Below are positions 49,201-57,709 of a stretch of DNA of 64,000 bases, in pieces (position 1 is the first letter of the stretch; the number at the start of each line of letters is the position of its first letter). The stretch is taken from the NCBI GenBank assembly GCA_037043455.1, contig JAWPHD010001830.1, positions 1 to 64,000 of the forward strand. Reading direction: 5' to 3'. Under the pieces are notes generated by a model. The model was given only the letters and a program-made list of their open reading frames with translations, was not told where the DNA came from and made no database searches. The position numbers and the translations under genes are program-made. Origin of the DNA: Cyrtodaria siliqua. Its lineage: Eukaryota > Mollusca > Bivalvia > Adapedonta > Hiatellidae.

Positions 49201-51238
49201 AATAACAAACGTTTCTTTTTATGGTTGTTAACGCATTAATTTCTAGTTATCAGTTTTCATATATTAAGCAGAATTCACCATCTAAAATGTTTGTAACAAA
49301 TATCGGATGTCTTATTGACAAAAGTAGAACCAATAGTAGTGATATATGTTAGGCCCAACCATGCTGCGTGATGCACTTACACCCATGTCCTTCATCTCAT
49401 TTGAGATTTAACGCAATCTATAGATATAGTTTAAATGCATAGTGGAGAGGGAGGATGGGATGAGTAGTGGTTAAACATGATGGTTCGGATGAAGTATTGG
49501 ATAATGACGATAACATTCTGGTTTTAGTGTAAGTGTCAAGGACGGATACTTGCAGTATGGCTCGACTCTTAGATATTATACTACTACCAAGTATACTGAC
49601 CAAATTATTGCGTAGTTAACTAAAAGTGAGGCATGCACCAGAACTAGCGTCGTTTCTATATTTTAACTTCGACTTCAAGTATAATTTGTTTTACCGTTCA
49701 TTTCAAATATCAAAGAATGTTCATGTCCATGAGTTAACCAACTTTTTTATTTCTTTAAGACTTGGTGTATGATGTGGGTAGTGATTACAATCGTGCCATA
49801 TGGCCTACTCATCTCAGAAACAAACCTGAATCTCAACTGGGCCACTCTGGGCATAACGATTTGCATGTGTAATTTTCTCATTCCGCTCTTCTTAACCATC
49901 ACATGGTCAAAGTCGACTTCACATGGCATCGTGGCAGGTAAGCAGAAGCTGTTGCATATATTATAGTTTATTCATGCAGCTGAATACGTTTTTAGAAGTA
50001 ACTCATAGTTAATTCAATTTAAGGCATGCACGGAAGACTATAAACAAATAAATTGTGCTAATGTGTTCTTGTAATTTATCCTATGCGTTAAGAGTAATAA
50101 AGAGTATGCATTTGCAACACATGTAATTTTCGTACATATCTGAGCGATAGTTGGCTTATGTAAAAGTACAAAATATACAACCGGTCAAACAGTTTCTTAC
50201 ATAAAAAAGTAGATTTAAAAGTCGAACAGGAAATGTAGCATTCAATGACCGCAATCAAACACACAGAGAAACAAACAAAACTTACAATTGACAATAGGGC
50301 TACAGCCTTGGAAAGGTGAGTGGAGAAAAGGCCGCTGGGGGTTTCAATCAGGTTTTACTCACTCTTTCTCTATCGCCATCCCAATAAACCGGAACGGTGT
50401 AAATATAAGTTAAATTTGAAATAAGATATTTAGAGATATTTTGGAATATATTTCTATAAGTTGGTTTCCATTTTCTCTACTCGGTATGAAACACTGTGAT
50501 CTAAGTCTATACTATAAAAGCCTAAAAGTCTACATACTAGACGATATAGAAATATGGCTAGTTGAGACGTGACATTAGACGTTTCTGTTAGTATTAAATA
50601 TATATTCCACCATCATATATATTCCAGGTGGTATTGTAGGCCTAGTGGCCTCGATTGCTGGCATGCTTATTATGGGGTCTACGTACGAGAACGGACTTGA
50701 CGATTTCTTTGTGAACACGGTACAAGACTACAGTCTGCTATGTGCGATGATTAGTGGGTTCGTTGTGAGTGGTGGAATATGTGTAGGTGTATCTTTATGC
50801 ACGCATAAGATCAAGAACGCAATAGACACAGAGAAGGAATGGGCAAAAACTATAACCATTGACAACCCGTTGAGTCCATTCCGTCTTGTATATGAGGAAG
50901 AGTTACGGGATGTTGGTGCTGGTCCCGTTATTACGGCTGCTACAATGGACAAAGTGTTCCGCAAAACCAAAATTGTTGGCCTCATTGCAGTTGTTATCGG
51001 TTTGATTTTAGTTGCAATAGTCACGGCTTTTGCGCTTAGTATACACATTTTGACCGAGGAGGAATTTGCAATTTGGCTCCGTGTGTTTCAGATATGGGTT
51101 TTTGTTGGCACCGTCCTTGTGGTATTTGTACCGCCTATAGAAGAAGGGATGCAAATTTGGAGAAAGTATACTGATAATAAAGAAAAGAAAAAATACACAC
51201 CAACTGAACCTATTTTTCTCCTCTCAGAGAAAATGTAA
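28058..51238 (+). CDS. DUR3: DUR3-like urea symporter of the SLC5 family, eight exons, with two lesions
   Basis: Exons: 28058(or 28078)-28211, 34803-35046, 35456-35572, 39204-39840, 41865-42030, 42890-43113, 49760-49937 and 50628-51238. All introns have GT..AG ends and exon phases agree (2/1, 0, 0, 1, 2, 0, 1). The family couples urea uptake to an ion gradient across the plasma membrane. Diagnostic segments in order are 'FDAGGRVSLSLTAVTVTSQ', 'LFGSYCMVGGLGTTFYISYF', 'DQANWQSRIAAKPSQG', 'SSGSGEIMAISSIIVYDIYK' and a Cys-rich loop before the last transmembrane helices. A TAG at 39315-39317 interrupts exon 4, and exon 6 needs a one-base frame change near 42937-42943. Either this is a pseudogene or null allele, or both are sequence errors; the intact splice sites and otherwise clean reading frames suggest the lesions are recent. 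A polyadenylation signal AATAAA lies at 51282-51287. Introns of up to 6.6 kb are full of transposons. Confidence 0.85.
28640..28760 (+). repeat. Purine-rich tract and GT microsatellite
   Basis: GGGA/GGAGG runs from 28640 to 28680 and a G-rich stretch to about 28725 are followed by (GT)n-T(9)-(GT)n at 28729-28760. Open frames on the minus strand rich in Pro/Ser are by-products. Confidence 0.85.
29885..31135 (+). repeat. 19-bp satellite with a higher-order unit
   Basis: Two blocks (29885-30350 and 30475-30990) consist of a 19-bp unit CTGCACCGTAACAATCGCA with many variants, for example GTTAC for GTAAC and TTCCTTA for CACCGTA. Each block is followed by the same ~125-bp nonrepetitive spacer with 'gtctccatgccccttccata' type sequence (30350-30475 and 30990-31120). 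Block plus spacer thus forms a higher-order unit of about 0.6 kb present twice. Confidence 0.9.
31500..32930. repeat. Fold-back region with ~290-bp inverted arms
   Basis: 31500-31790 and 32640-32930 are reverse complements with moderate divergence (shared: 'gctcaacccggggctaga', 'tagctagca', 'ctactccagc'). A partial third copy in the same orientation as the first lies at 32100-32260. The internal region 32260-32640 has no recognised ORF, and a SINE sits inside at 31810-32045. The arrangement resembles a fold-back transposon with later rearrangement. Confidence 0.75.
31810..32045 (-). mobile_element. tRNA-derived SINE
   Basis: On the minus strand, 32041-31970 is tRNA-like: an A-box-like 'TAGTCTAGTGGTAGAGCG' and a canonical B box 'GGTTCGATTCC' with a T-arm-like stem. 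The 5' and 3' acceptor strands do not pair and the base before the anticodon position is C instead of T, so it is not a functional tRNA. The non-tRNA body continues to about 31810 with 'cttcctgggtagaaccagta' on the plus strand. This fits a tRNA-headed SINE in reverse orientation. Confidence 0.7.
32931..34030 (+). mobile_element. Mariner-like nonautonomous DNA element (MITE), intact ends, copy 2
   Basis: Terminal inverted repeats 'cgagaggtgttcaactta' at the left (32931) and its reverse complement 'taagttgaacacctctcg' ending at 34030. TA duplications lie at 32929-32930 and 34031-34032, as in Tc1/mariner insertions. The 1.1-kb interior has no transposase ORF. The ends and flanking interior match the split copy at 11304-13770. 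Confidence 0.85.
34803..35046 (+). CDS. DUR3: DUR3-like gene, exon 2
   Basis: Preceded by an acceptor ending in 'cacctacag' (34802) and followed by GTAAGT at 35047. Encodes the first transmembrane helix ('LLLLLGFAGFSLVIAGLY'), a short loop, and 'FDAGGRVSLSLTAVTVTSQ', which is a family hallmark at the start of the next helix. Ends in phase 0. Confidence 0.88.
35456..35572 (+). CDS. DUR3: DUR3-like gene, exon 3
   Basis: 39 codons from 'SGFGGLLWMAMGG' to 'SRAPGAKTFPQ', matching the loop and helix before the K-x-RAP motif of DUR3 proteins. The acceptor is 'attacag' and the donor CAG/GTAAGT at 35572/35573. The last bases of this exon and the first of the intron are the apparent source of the intronic 28-bp satellite. 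Confidence 0.88.
35558..36150 (+). repeat. 28-bp satellite, first block, starting at the exon 3 donor
   Basis: Units of about 28 bp, CAGCTAAGTAATTGCTTAA followed by ACGTTCCCG. The first unit coincides with the exon 3 end (ACATTCCCGCAG) and intron start (GTAAGTAGTTGCTGA), differing mainly by C instead of G at the donor position. One unit at about 36021-36031 keeps CAG/GTAAGT. Unit similarity is lower in the first 200 bp and high from 35760 to 36070. Confidence 0.88.
36151..36720 (+). pseudogene. LINE-like fragment of uncertain clade
   Basis: The open frame at 36247-36435 contains 'YKFGFGYAWLSPEIGN' followed by a region resembling the C-terminal part of some molluscan LINE proteins; further pieces in other frames continue to about 36620 ('HFTL', 'ENMRNIEFY'). 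The assignment is a recollection of a family pattern and is weak. It lies between the two blocks of the 28-bp satellite. Confidence 0.4.
36757..36867. repeat. Perfect-looking hairpin, 42-bp arms
   Basis: Arms 36757-36798 and 36826-36867 are reverse complements with one mismatch ('agttagaggct' to 'attaagaaaccc'), around a 27-base loop rich in GC. It abuts the next MITE after one base. Confidence 0.9.
36869..37077. mobile_element. MITE with 25-bp terminal inverted repeats
   Basis: The left end 'acttagtgtttgccctac' and right end 'gtagggcaaacactaagt' are parts of a perfect 25-bp inverted repeat; total length is 209 bp. The inside contains a smaller palindromic stretch with 'cgcgcttctac'. No convincing target duplication or superfamily assignment. 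Confidence 0.85.
37320..38150 (-). pseudogene. Tx1/L1-like LINE fragments, minus strand
   Basis: 37404-37688 (minus) resembles the connector after RT in Tx1/L1 elements, with 'KQSIFLKRWYMKGIKYVNEI'. 37875-38103 (minus) resembles a coiled-coil ORF1 piece ('MSEHMTELSGGLKGLLKKYN', then a frameshift to 'KKIADIFESKLKEKT'). A copy of the Penelope-associated repeat sits between at 37738-37875. Whether both pieces come from one element is unclear. Confidence 0.5.
37738..37875 (-). repeat. Penelope-associated UTR-like repeat, fragment
   Basis: Reverse-orientation fragment sharing 'ttattacttttgccttct', 'gtttgtctgtttgc' and 'ccctgtccgat' with the copy at 63660-63775. Confidence 0.75.
38385..38880 (+). 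repeat. 28-bp satellite, second block
   Basis: Same unit as at 35558-36150 ('taagtaattgcttaaacg', 'ttcccgcagc') but more diverged. The two blocks are separated by 2.2 kb of nested transposon sequence, so they were probably one array split by insertions. Confidence 0.88.
39204..39840 (+). CDS. DUR3: DUR3-like gene, exon 4, with in-frame TAG
   Basis: The largest internal exon; acceptor 'gatatttcag' and donor G/GTAAGA at 39840/39841. It encodes helices in the core of the transporter including 'VGGLGTTFYISYF' and 'DQANWQSRIAAKPSQGLLG', the best family match in the window. TAG at 39315-39317 falls between 'MLAGRSAI' and 'VLSKDSNNEF'. A CAG-to-TAG change would explain it. No other stop is in frame. 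Ends in phase 1, which the next exon completes to GGT. Confidence 0.9.
39841..41864 (+). other. Intron 4 of the DUR3-like gene
   Basis: No gene. Contains one Penelope-associated repeat at 41455-41690. Small open frames such as 40383-40568 overlap on opposite strands and are not supported. Confidence 0.5.
41455..41690 (+). repeat. Penelope-associated UTR-like repeat
   Basis: Shares 'aagggttgacaatagggcta', 'cgacttggaatggtcagtg' and 'gggtgcaccaaacctcac' with the other copies. Shorter and more diverged than the copy at 2705. Confidence 0.8.
41865..42030 (+). CDS. DUR3: DUR3-like gene, exon 5
   Basis: Acceptor 'ttgtttcag' and donor CAG/GTATGC. Encodes 'GYITPFVMNYVLGETGG' and the conserved helix with 'SSGSGEIMAISSIIVYDIYK'. 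The joint with exon 4 gives the expected glycine. Ends with two bases completing an Arg codon with exon 6. Confidence 0.9.
42375..42435 (+). repeat. G-run tract in intron 5
   Basis: Six or more runs of three to ten G within 60 bases ('gggggttggggggg', 'gggggcgggg'), able in principle to form a G-quadruplex on the coding strand of the intron. Confidence 0.85.
42890..43113 (+). CDS. DUR3: DUR3-like gene, exon 6, with frameshift
   Basis: Acceptor 'attttccgcag' and donor AAG/GTAATA. The frame entering from exon 5 encodes 'KGLDPTSCILCGKEKVT' and then meets TGA at about 42948. One base away, the frame from 42943 encodes a Cys-rich segment with 'CSCPSSVDCKACDND' and 'YTCPTHGQYRHYEDG' to the exon end. 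Together they match the cysteine-rich loop of animal DUR3-like proteins. One inserted or two deleted bases near 42937-42943 explain it. The second frame, not the first, is in phase with exon 7. Confidence 0.85.
43150..43410 (+). repeat. ~95-bp tandem repeat, left part
   Basis: Diverged units with 'ttttggcattgtaaatctaa' type sequence, 'ataatcaaattcattg' and 'tatatattctaa'. It continues beyond the gypsy element at 48493-48745, so the element landed in the array. Confidence 0.8.
43411..43599 (-). repeat. Gypsy 3' LTR
   Basis: Begins (plus strand) 'tgtttcgatctgtgggcc' and ends 'catatccaaaca'. Aligns over its whole length with 48298-48492. Confidence 0.88.
44101..44580 (-). pseudogene. Gypsy integrase fragment
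   Basis: Minus-strand open frame starting 'MGHKGVTMCKDL', with the zinc-binding Cys pair of the HHCC domain ('CIFCQEL') and the start of the catalytic core ('DICVENKHYVIVMDYYSKYI'), which holds the first two acidic positions. The rest of the core is lost or frameshifted. Confidence 0.85.
44656..45060 (-). pseudogene. Gypsy RNase H C-terminal fragment and tether
   Basis: 'KYMIVTDTLSRAP' corresponds to the end of gypsy RNase H (the usual VADALSRAP), followed by the linker before integrase ('DPYIQAVISL'). Confidence 0.8.
45274..46070 (-). pseudogene. Gypsy reverse transcriptase, frameshifted
   Basis: In element order: 'VPIRESNGNIRICVDLKKLN' near 46000, 'FSKIDASNGFHQFPLD' near 45860, 'FGCYAFRRV' near 45780, catalytic 'DDIIVYGKDL' near 45670, then 'KCLFRQPRIEYFGHIISEDG' and 'GLINYLGRYV' at 45274-45633. 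At least three frame breaks. Confidence 0.88.
46080..46640 (+). mobile_element. Tx1/L1-like LINE 3' fragment nested in the gypsy element
   Basis: Plus-strand pieces 'ITQNIYWSKLFHLPIKSTK' (near 46140) and 'FCSFCDEDIETIKHIFYEC' (46223-46414) match the zinc-knuckle region at the end of Tx1/L1 ORF2. A-rich DNA follows (46605-46640). It separates the gypsy RT from its protease, so it inserted later. The right end of the insertion is not fixed; unassigned AT-rich sequence continues to about 47400. Confidence 0.7.
47400..48100 (-). pseudogene. Gypsy gag C-terminus/protease remnant
   Basis: Around 47900 a zinc-knuckle-like 'CGKRNHFAVVC' is readable, followed by an acidic stretch and 'MSKLSYLSFKQRPPLKS' (47600-47675), which resembles the region after the protease start. 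Frames are broken. Confidence 0.6.
48284..48297 (-). promoter_or_regulatory. Gypsy primer-binding site
   Basis: On the element strand TGGTGTCAGAAGTG directly follows the 5' LTR. A TGG start is required to pair with the CCA end of a tRNA. The sequence fits a leucine tRNA as reported for Steamer-like elements, from memory. Confidence 0.75.
48298..48492 (-). repeat. Gypsy 5' LTR
   Basis: Aligned to the other LTR with scattered substitutions and small indels. Its plus-strand left terminus reads TTTTT in place of TGTTT. Confidence 0.88.
48493..48745 (+). repeat. ~95-bp tandem repeat, right part
   Basis: Continuation of the array at 43150-43410, including a short triplication of 'acactgttgga' near 48614-48645. 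Confidence 0.8.
49760..49937 (+). CDS. DUR3: DUR3-like gene, exon 7
   Basis: Acceptor 'atttctttaag' and donor CAG/GTAAGC. Encodes a helix 'MMWVVITIVPYGLLIS', 'NLNLNWATLGI' and a further helix before 'WSKSTSHGIVAG', matching the late helices of DUR3 proteins. Ends in phase 1. Confidence 0.85.
50205..50405 (+). repeat. Penelope-associated UTR-like repeat
   Basis: Copy in the last intron sharing 'ttgacaatagggctacag', 'ccttggaaaggt' and 'atcgccatcccaataaa' with the consensus of the other copies. Confidence 0.8.
50628..51238 (+). CDS. DUR3: DUR3-like gene, exon 8 (terminal)
   Basis: Acceptor 'tatattccag'. Starts 'GGIVGLVASIAGMLIMGS', includes 'VQDYSLLCAMISGFVVSGG', a cytoplasmic loop with 'DNPLSPFRLVYEEEL', and the last two helices, ending with the stop TAA at 51236-51238. 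The open frame has no lesions. AATAAA follows at 51282. Confidence 0.92.
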
Positions 51239-51239
51239 T

Positions 51240-54224
51240 GATATGAAAATTATTTCATAAAATTTCTAAAACGGTGTGTGAAATAAATGTTTTCGTAGCA
51301 CACCCATTGCAGTACAGGAAATGTAGCGGCCAGTAAATAATTGTCGTTTGTTTTATAAAAAGGGCATGCTTTACAAAAGGACATTTTTAGTAAGTTAGAG
51401 TGCCATTTTTGTTCATTTTGATTTATTTGTTACATATTTTAAGGAATTGTCATGTTAACATAATGAGTTCTAATATTTGTTGCTTATTTGGAAATGAGTA
51501 AATTAATACAATGTTTTGGTATTTCACTGTTTGTGTTTTTAAAGGGAGCATTCATGCAGGAATATACAACCTTTCCGTAGAACCTTTGGTAACAAATATT
51601 GAAGAGATTGAAAGTTATTCGTTTTTAAAATCGACCTAGATATGAATGACAAAAATTGCATTTTTATTTCATGACATACACAACACAATGCAAAACACAA
51701 TTATCGTGTCATTAACGCTGCCTTGTTTGTTAGAGAATATTACCGGTCGGGATCTTTTTATTTACACTGTCCCGTTTAATGGGATGACAGTAGGGTAAGA
51801 GTGATGTTTGGTGCACCCTAGAACCTGGTTTAAACACCCAGCGGCTTTTTTTGTGTCACTAACCGTTCCAAGGCGGTAGCCCTATTGCCAACCCTTTTAT
51901 GTTTATGATGTCATATCTTGCCTTGTATTCATATTTGTAGTTGTTGTTTGTTTCTGTGCGTGTTTGTGGTTGACTGTGGTATTTGAATGACACATTTCTA
52001 CTTTTATATCTACTCTTACACATATAACTCGTCTTAATGTAAATTATTTTCTCTCAGATAATTACATAATTAGCAATTATTTTCTTTTGGAGTGCGCCGA
52101 AAAACGTACGGTATTTTAAAACGGGCTTTGACCTTTTTGTCGTTACAAATTTTCACCTCGGAAGGACATTACTTGGAGTTTCAGATTTGCAAATCTTTAA
52201 TGACGCGGAAAGACATTTTTCACTAAAACTAGACTTGTTTGGTGTCAAAATATTTGTGGCCAAAAATCAGCATTACTATTTGCAAAGATTGGTTGTATAG
52301 GTATGACACTACAAAGTTCTTCCCATTACCCTCTGAAATAGGGATTTTAAAAGAAAATGTCGGAGAGAATGTCAGTATCAGACTTGTATTTAAGAGTATG
52401 TGGGATGTATTATTCATTTAGTGCTATTAAATTAATGTATGATGCCACATCTATTTTCATTTGATTGTGTACAGATCAATGTACTTGTTATACAGATCAA
52501 TATACTTGTCTGTTTCATGCTTTCTGTGTGTGATGTGATATGAGCGCTGTGCTGCACGAATAAGGAATGAATTAAAACAAGAAGCATGCATAGACAACCC
52601 GGAGAAGGAACGAGCAAATTGATGAACTAATCAACCCGTTTAGTTCATTACGACTTGCATGTGTGATCTGTTATTATCTGGGCAATAACTAACAGTGTTT
52701 TCTGACAAAACCGAATTCGAATCGATTTTCCAACCCGTATTTAGCTCTTGTTTTGCTTACTAGCGTATAAGTGTCATATTTACTTAGTCTCTGACTTTTA
52801 AATCATGTCTATGTATCTATATATTGTATCGTAAATAAAGCACGTGCATTATATGATGGTAGGCGTTCGTCATTCCTTTCATATAATAATCAAAACGATT
52901 CATTGACTGTGTACTATTTTTAATCTTATTAAAATCGTGGATCCAGTAATGTCGTATGAAATAATGTTATCAAACTTCCAGCTACTGACCTACATCAACA
53001 CATGTAACACTCCCATTTACATGTCGTTTTTAATTACTAAACATGTCTACGTTTTTCTAAGTTTGTTTACAACAACTGATATGTGATCGTATAGCTTAGA
53101 CACTTTCCAATATTACTTGATACCATAACAGGTAGATGGTAGATAACTGAAATTATAAACACGACTATTAGACTTTGTCCCTGACAGTAACATGTGAGAT
53201 TATCATGAACGTATATTTAATGAAGCAAAAACCTGGTAACCAGGTAGCTATTTTGTTACATTCGTCCCATTTATTAAAGAAATAATTGCACAATTAAAGA
53301 CAAAGATATGTTTAAATTAAATCTACATATTGGCAATGTTACTTAATATGCGGAACCCTCTATTGTAATATTGTATGTGGCACCCTGTTGTGTTAAATGC
53401 CACAACCTTAACAAACGAAATATTAACCATCAGAATTGTATAAACCGACTCACTACTCTAATGTCAAATACTAGAGTTAATATTTGTGTGCATCAGTGCC
53501 ACTATTTATTCTGTTATTCTTCATTTTACTTCCAGTTACTTTATTTACGAATTTAAAGTAGTTTATTCTAAAAGTTATACTGACATGTCAGTGTTTTGTG
53601 ACTTGTGGAAAAACGGGTTTGAAGTCTGTCATCATTATGCTTTTTGATAAATTGTAATTTTGACAGGTTTTACTAGAACTGGAATCGGAACTATGTGTTG
53701 ACTGTAGTATCGCCTCACTCCATCTTCTAACTTTGTGGATTTTGTAAACTTGACAGCGTATATACAAGAGCAAAAGTAGAATCAAAATAAGAGGTGAACG
53801 GTTGTGGTCACTTGTGGTATTTTCAAAAGTTCTATGTGGATACATGAATGAAAAAAATGCCAGATATGTGGACAATCGTTATTGAATATATGACAAAGTC
53901 TAGAAAAAAAGTAATTCGTTTTAATTTCTATATGCTGAAATATTACCAAACCGACTCCTTATATTTGAAGACATATAGTTCATCTCCCTTGAATGTGCGA
54001 TTTTATCGATTCTGTCTAGCTCTGTACAATTGCAAGGTATAAAGTTACTTGCTTCCGGAAAACTCAAACATTTTCCCGAGTGCGTACCTCTTTGACATAC
54101 GCTTTACATGGTTATACATATTCAATGACAAATAAAAATCGATACCAATAATGGTATTTTGCCATAAACTGGTGTAGTAGCGCTATAATTATGGCGTCCA
54201 ATTAGAACAATTATTATATCAACA
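51240..54224. other. 3' flank of the DUR3-like gene, gene-free
   Basis: Holds the polyadenylation signal and a Penelope-associated repeat (51700-52015). The minus-strand open frame at 53588-53875 has a hydrophobic stretch but no family match that I recognise. Others are shorter and unsupported. Confidence 0.45.
51700..52015 (-). repeat. Penelope-associated UTR-like repeat, reverse
   Basis: Shares 'ttatttacactgtcccgttt', 'gggatgacagtagggtaaga', 'ggtgcaccctagaacctggt' and 'accgttccaaggcggtagcc' with the right-arm copy. Confidence 0.85.
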
Positions 54225-54330
54225 CTAGTTTAAAGTGAGGTTTGGTGCTCCCTAGATCCTGGTTTAAACCTCTTCGGCATTTAATTGCACCGCTGTCCGT
54301 TCCAAGGCCGTACCCCAATAATAAACTCTG
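54225..54330 (-). repeat. Penelope-associated UTR-like repeat, short fragment
   Basis: Shares 'gtgaggtttggtgc', 'ccctagatcctggtttaaac' and 'ccgttccaaggc'. Confidence 0.7.
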
Positions 54331-54654
54331 GTATGTGATTGGTGTCTCACGCTTTACGTTCAAATTCATATACTAAAGGAAAAAAGAAGCTCAACTGGGA
54401 AATTTCCGCTATATATTGTATGTAAAATATGCTGCTGTTAATCGAATGGTTCATGGCTACATCAGACATTATTTCTTTCAGAAATAAGACTAAAACACCA
54501 CATACAACGCCAAATGTTATCCATTCAAAGTTTCATTATTGATAGAATACGCGTTTGGCCAGGCAAATGAGCAAACTTAGGATATCATTTTTTTCAAATC
54601 TCTTTACGTTAAATACAGTTTTGAAAAGGCTCAAATTTGCCCAGCGGAACTTCA

Positions 54655-54800
54655 AAAGTCTCCCCATGCTACGAATCAGTAGTGTTATTTTTTACTGGTC
54701 CTTTGTGACCAACGAGCCCAATATAGGTGGCTTTGAAGTAGAATACCGCTTAAGTCGGTGTTAGGGGGCGTGAGAGGTGTTGCTTCTTACATTACTTCTC
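54655..54800 (+). repeat. Dispersed repeat R2, right copy
   Basis: Same orientation as 14147-14310; shared blocks are listed there. Confidence 0.7.
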
Positions 54801-55499
54801 ATGTACAGACTCAATAAAACCGAGTCTGCTGCTTTATTCTCTTAACTATGTTTGTTGCTCCCAAAGGATCACCTTTATCAGTATTTATTTATGAATTTCA
54901 AAGTGTAATGTGAATACAGCGCTTTTTTTTCCTTTCTCTAACTAGCTGCAGCCCTTATTTTATGCAAAATCCTGAGGTTTTCCTGGAATAGTACGTTGAA
55001 TTAAGTGTGGTAATTTATTCCCAGACGGTATGTGGACATGATTGTATTTAGTAATTTTGAAATATGGCAGGTGTTCTGGACGAATAGATAATAAATTCAG
55101 GAACTGGTTATTCTAGTTGTTGAACGAGATGTAACGAACATTATTGCTTAATTAGATATTAAATTAAATGGTCCAATCCGGGCTGATCTTAATTGTGTCA
55201 CGTTATTAAACAATATTAAACGGCTTCCAGGATCGTTTTCTAATGTTTAATATTAACATCTGTTTAATGTTTTTCGCAACTTGTAACTAAAAGAGACGAA
55301 CTGATCGCGGCCGCGTTGTCAGAATTAAGTGTAAAAAGAACAGGTGTGTGTTTCAATAGAGACGCGTATAAGAAGGAACACGCAGATGGAATGATGTGCT
55401 TCATACAGGTAATTCACTTTTTTTCAGTTTGTTGGTTGTTGGATATTGTTCAAAATTCGTTTTGTTATCACGTGTAACAATGTCAGTCGCTTATCTACA

Positions 55500-57230
55500 T
55501 ACAAGTTTAAACTATTTGCTTTCTTTCTCACTTCTTTGTCCATGTCGTCGCTTAAGATGATCTTTGCTCGTACATATCCTATTGATGAATATGCTTCCAT
55601 AATTCAAAGCTATAAACAACATGTTCTTCGACCGCATATTGACAAGGATTCTGACAAAGTCAGACATTTTCTAAACATACTATATCTTATCTACGGTATT
55701 AAGGAATGTGACTGTAAAAATTCAATTGTTTCTATGCTCCGGCTGGTCATGTCATAACTGGTAATATTGAAATTATAGATACACGTATTCGTCATTTGTT
55801 TTCTAAAGTTTTGAAGTATAGATATTTTCTTCAGTGATAAATGTTGATGCTAGTCGTGTTTAGATATCCCAAAACCCGAACTCACTTATACTTAAAAAAC
55901 GTATATTCTTACAATCATAGATACTCGTATTAACTTTTATACAGCTAAAAGTTGATATACAAGTCGAACAGGAAATGCAGCATCCAACGACCACAGACAA
56001 CCAAAAAGACGCACAGAAACAAACAATAATTACAAAGATGAATAAACAACGTAGATTTTCGTTTTATAATTTGAAATCGGGAAATCAGGAATTGCATAAC
56101 AAATTTGTATTCGTTCATGCAGATAAAGCAATTAATAATTGTTTCATTGTTTGACGCCTTAATTACGTCAATGTTTTATTTTTGGAACTTAGGAGCACTA
56201 AGTAGTATACTCTAGTTCAATCTACTGAGAATTATGGTGTTTGCACGCATATAACTCGACAAGCAAAAGAAACTTCAAACTATATAATGGATTCCCAAAT
56301 TAATATTATTAAATCTCGTTTTATTTCTAATTCTAGTGACTGCACTTGAGGCTTCTTTTCTTGATTTGCATGTCTCAATTGCAAATGGAGAAATAATAAG
56401 CATAATGTTTGACAAGATAGAATATTTCAATTTCGATATCGTTAATTATCCATCATATGGGGTATATGTTTCTCAACTTATACTTTTTTCTAGAGCTTGT
56501 AGTCGAGCTGAGAACTTTAGTATTTGTAACATTTATATATGAAAACGTTACTCCCTCAGTTACCACAAGCTTTGAAAACCTTTGCAAAATATTATTATCG
56601 TAACACTGATCTGATTTTAAAATATAAGTAATTTGAGAGCTCTTCTGCGATAAGGACTATCACAATCTGGCCGCTTTGGTGACGCGATTTACAATCTTCG
56701 TAACATACTTTGTCATGAATACTTTCATGCTATCTGTATTAAACTTGTTAAAAAGCTTATCAAACGAGGTTATGACCCTATCATTGTGCAACGCACTGCA
56801 TGTTTAGTGGTTGACCCCATTACAGTTCGCCACTATAGTTGTCTCTTTGACTGTGTGATGACCGGACATATTGTGGACCCCATGGTGACGTCTACCTAAA
56901 TCCTGAGAGGACGGTTACGTTTTAAGTTTGTCTCCAATATTGCCTTGTCGTGGCCTTAATGGTTTATTCTCTTGTTGTACTGGCTTCTCTCAAGTCATTG
57001 GATACTTGCTTTGTAGCTTTCTAGGCTTTTGTTTTGTATTCATATATACATGATCATCTTTATGTTATACTTATATTATGCTGCCTAATTTGCTAGAGTA
57101 TACAGCATGTCGGGGATATCTTTATTGACACTGTATCGTTTTATTGGGATGGCAGTAGGGTAATAGTGAGGTTTGGTGTACCCTAGAGCCCAGAGCCATT
57201 TTTTGTTTTTGCCACTGACAGATCTAAAGG
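55500..57230 (+). mobile_element. Penelope-like element remnant, plus strand
   Basis: An N-terminal-like piece is read at 55527-55700 ('RPHIDKDSDKVRHFLNI'). The C-terminal part of the RT protein is read at 56336-56542 ('ASFLDLHVSIANGEI', 'SYGVYVSQLILFSRACS') and, after frame breaks, near 56660-56890 ('RTACLVVDPITVRHYSCLF'). The latter corresponds to the C-terminus also visible in the minus-strand copy near 12200. Catalytic RT motifs are missing. UTR-like repeat fragments flank it at 55950-56040 (plus) and 57060-57230 (minus). Confidence 0.7.
57060..57230 (-). repeat. Penelope-associated UTR-like repeat, 3' of RT remnant
   Basis: Shares 'ttattgggatggcagtaggg' and 'gtgaggtttggtg' with the other copies. 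Its position downstream of the coding end mirrors the arrangement at 11785-12140. Confidence 0.75.
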
Positions 57231-57709
57231 TTTTGTTGTATACATATCAATATTAAACAAGATGGTGCATTAAAGCTCTTATGGTTTTTTCCCTTTGATA
57301 GAAGTATACTCATTTGAATTATATGTTCAACTTTTAGAAATATACAAACTATTTAAATCAATATTCCTGATTAAGCAAACAGAAACCAGCCGAGTTCGAG
57401 TTTTCCAAACATCTGATAAACAATAATTAATCCGAAGGTAACATGCGGCGTAATTTATTGCATATGCATATTCCATATGAAAGTGAAGCACATTATGATC
57501 ATTTTACTCTGACTGACACCGACATCCTTCCATATCGCCTCTAGTCCCTTTCAATTGAAAATGATACTGGATTAATAACTCGAGAAGCTATTTGTATTGC
57601 TTGATAAAATAAATGCTTAAAATGTGTTGTGTACCCCATTAAGTCTGACCGCCTCAGTACCACAAGATGAGGTCCATATCCGTATCGTGGTGCTGTTTTC
57701 AAAAGGGGG

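Larger units (their letters stand above)
43114..49759 (+). other. Intron 6 of the DUR3-like gene (6.6 kb)
   Basis: Mostly the Ty3/gypsy element inserted in a tandem repeat. 48750-49759 shows no gene; open frames there are short and unsupported. Confidence 0.6.
55355..57705 (+). repeat. Dispersed repeat R3/R4, right copy, interrupted
   Basis: Blocks 55355-55465 and 57232-57705 match 25530-26720. The middle is occupied by Penelope-like material. Confidence 0.6.
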
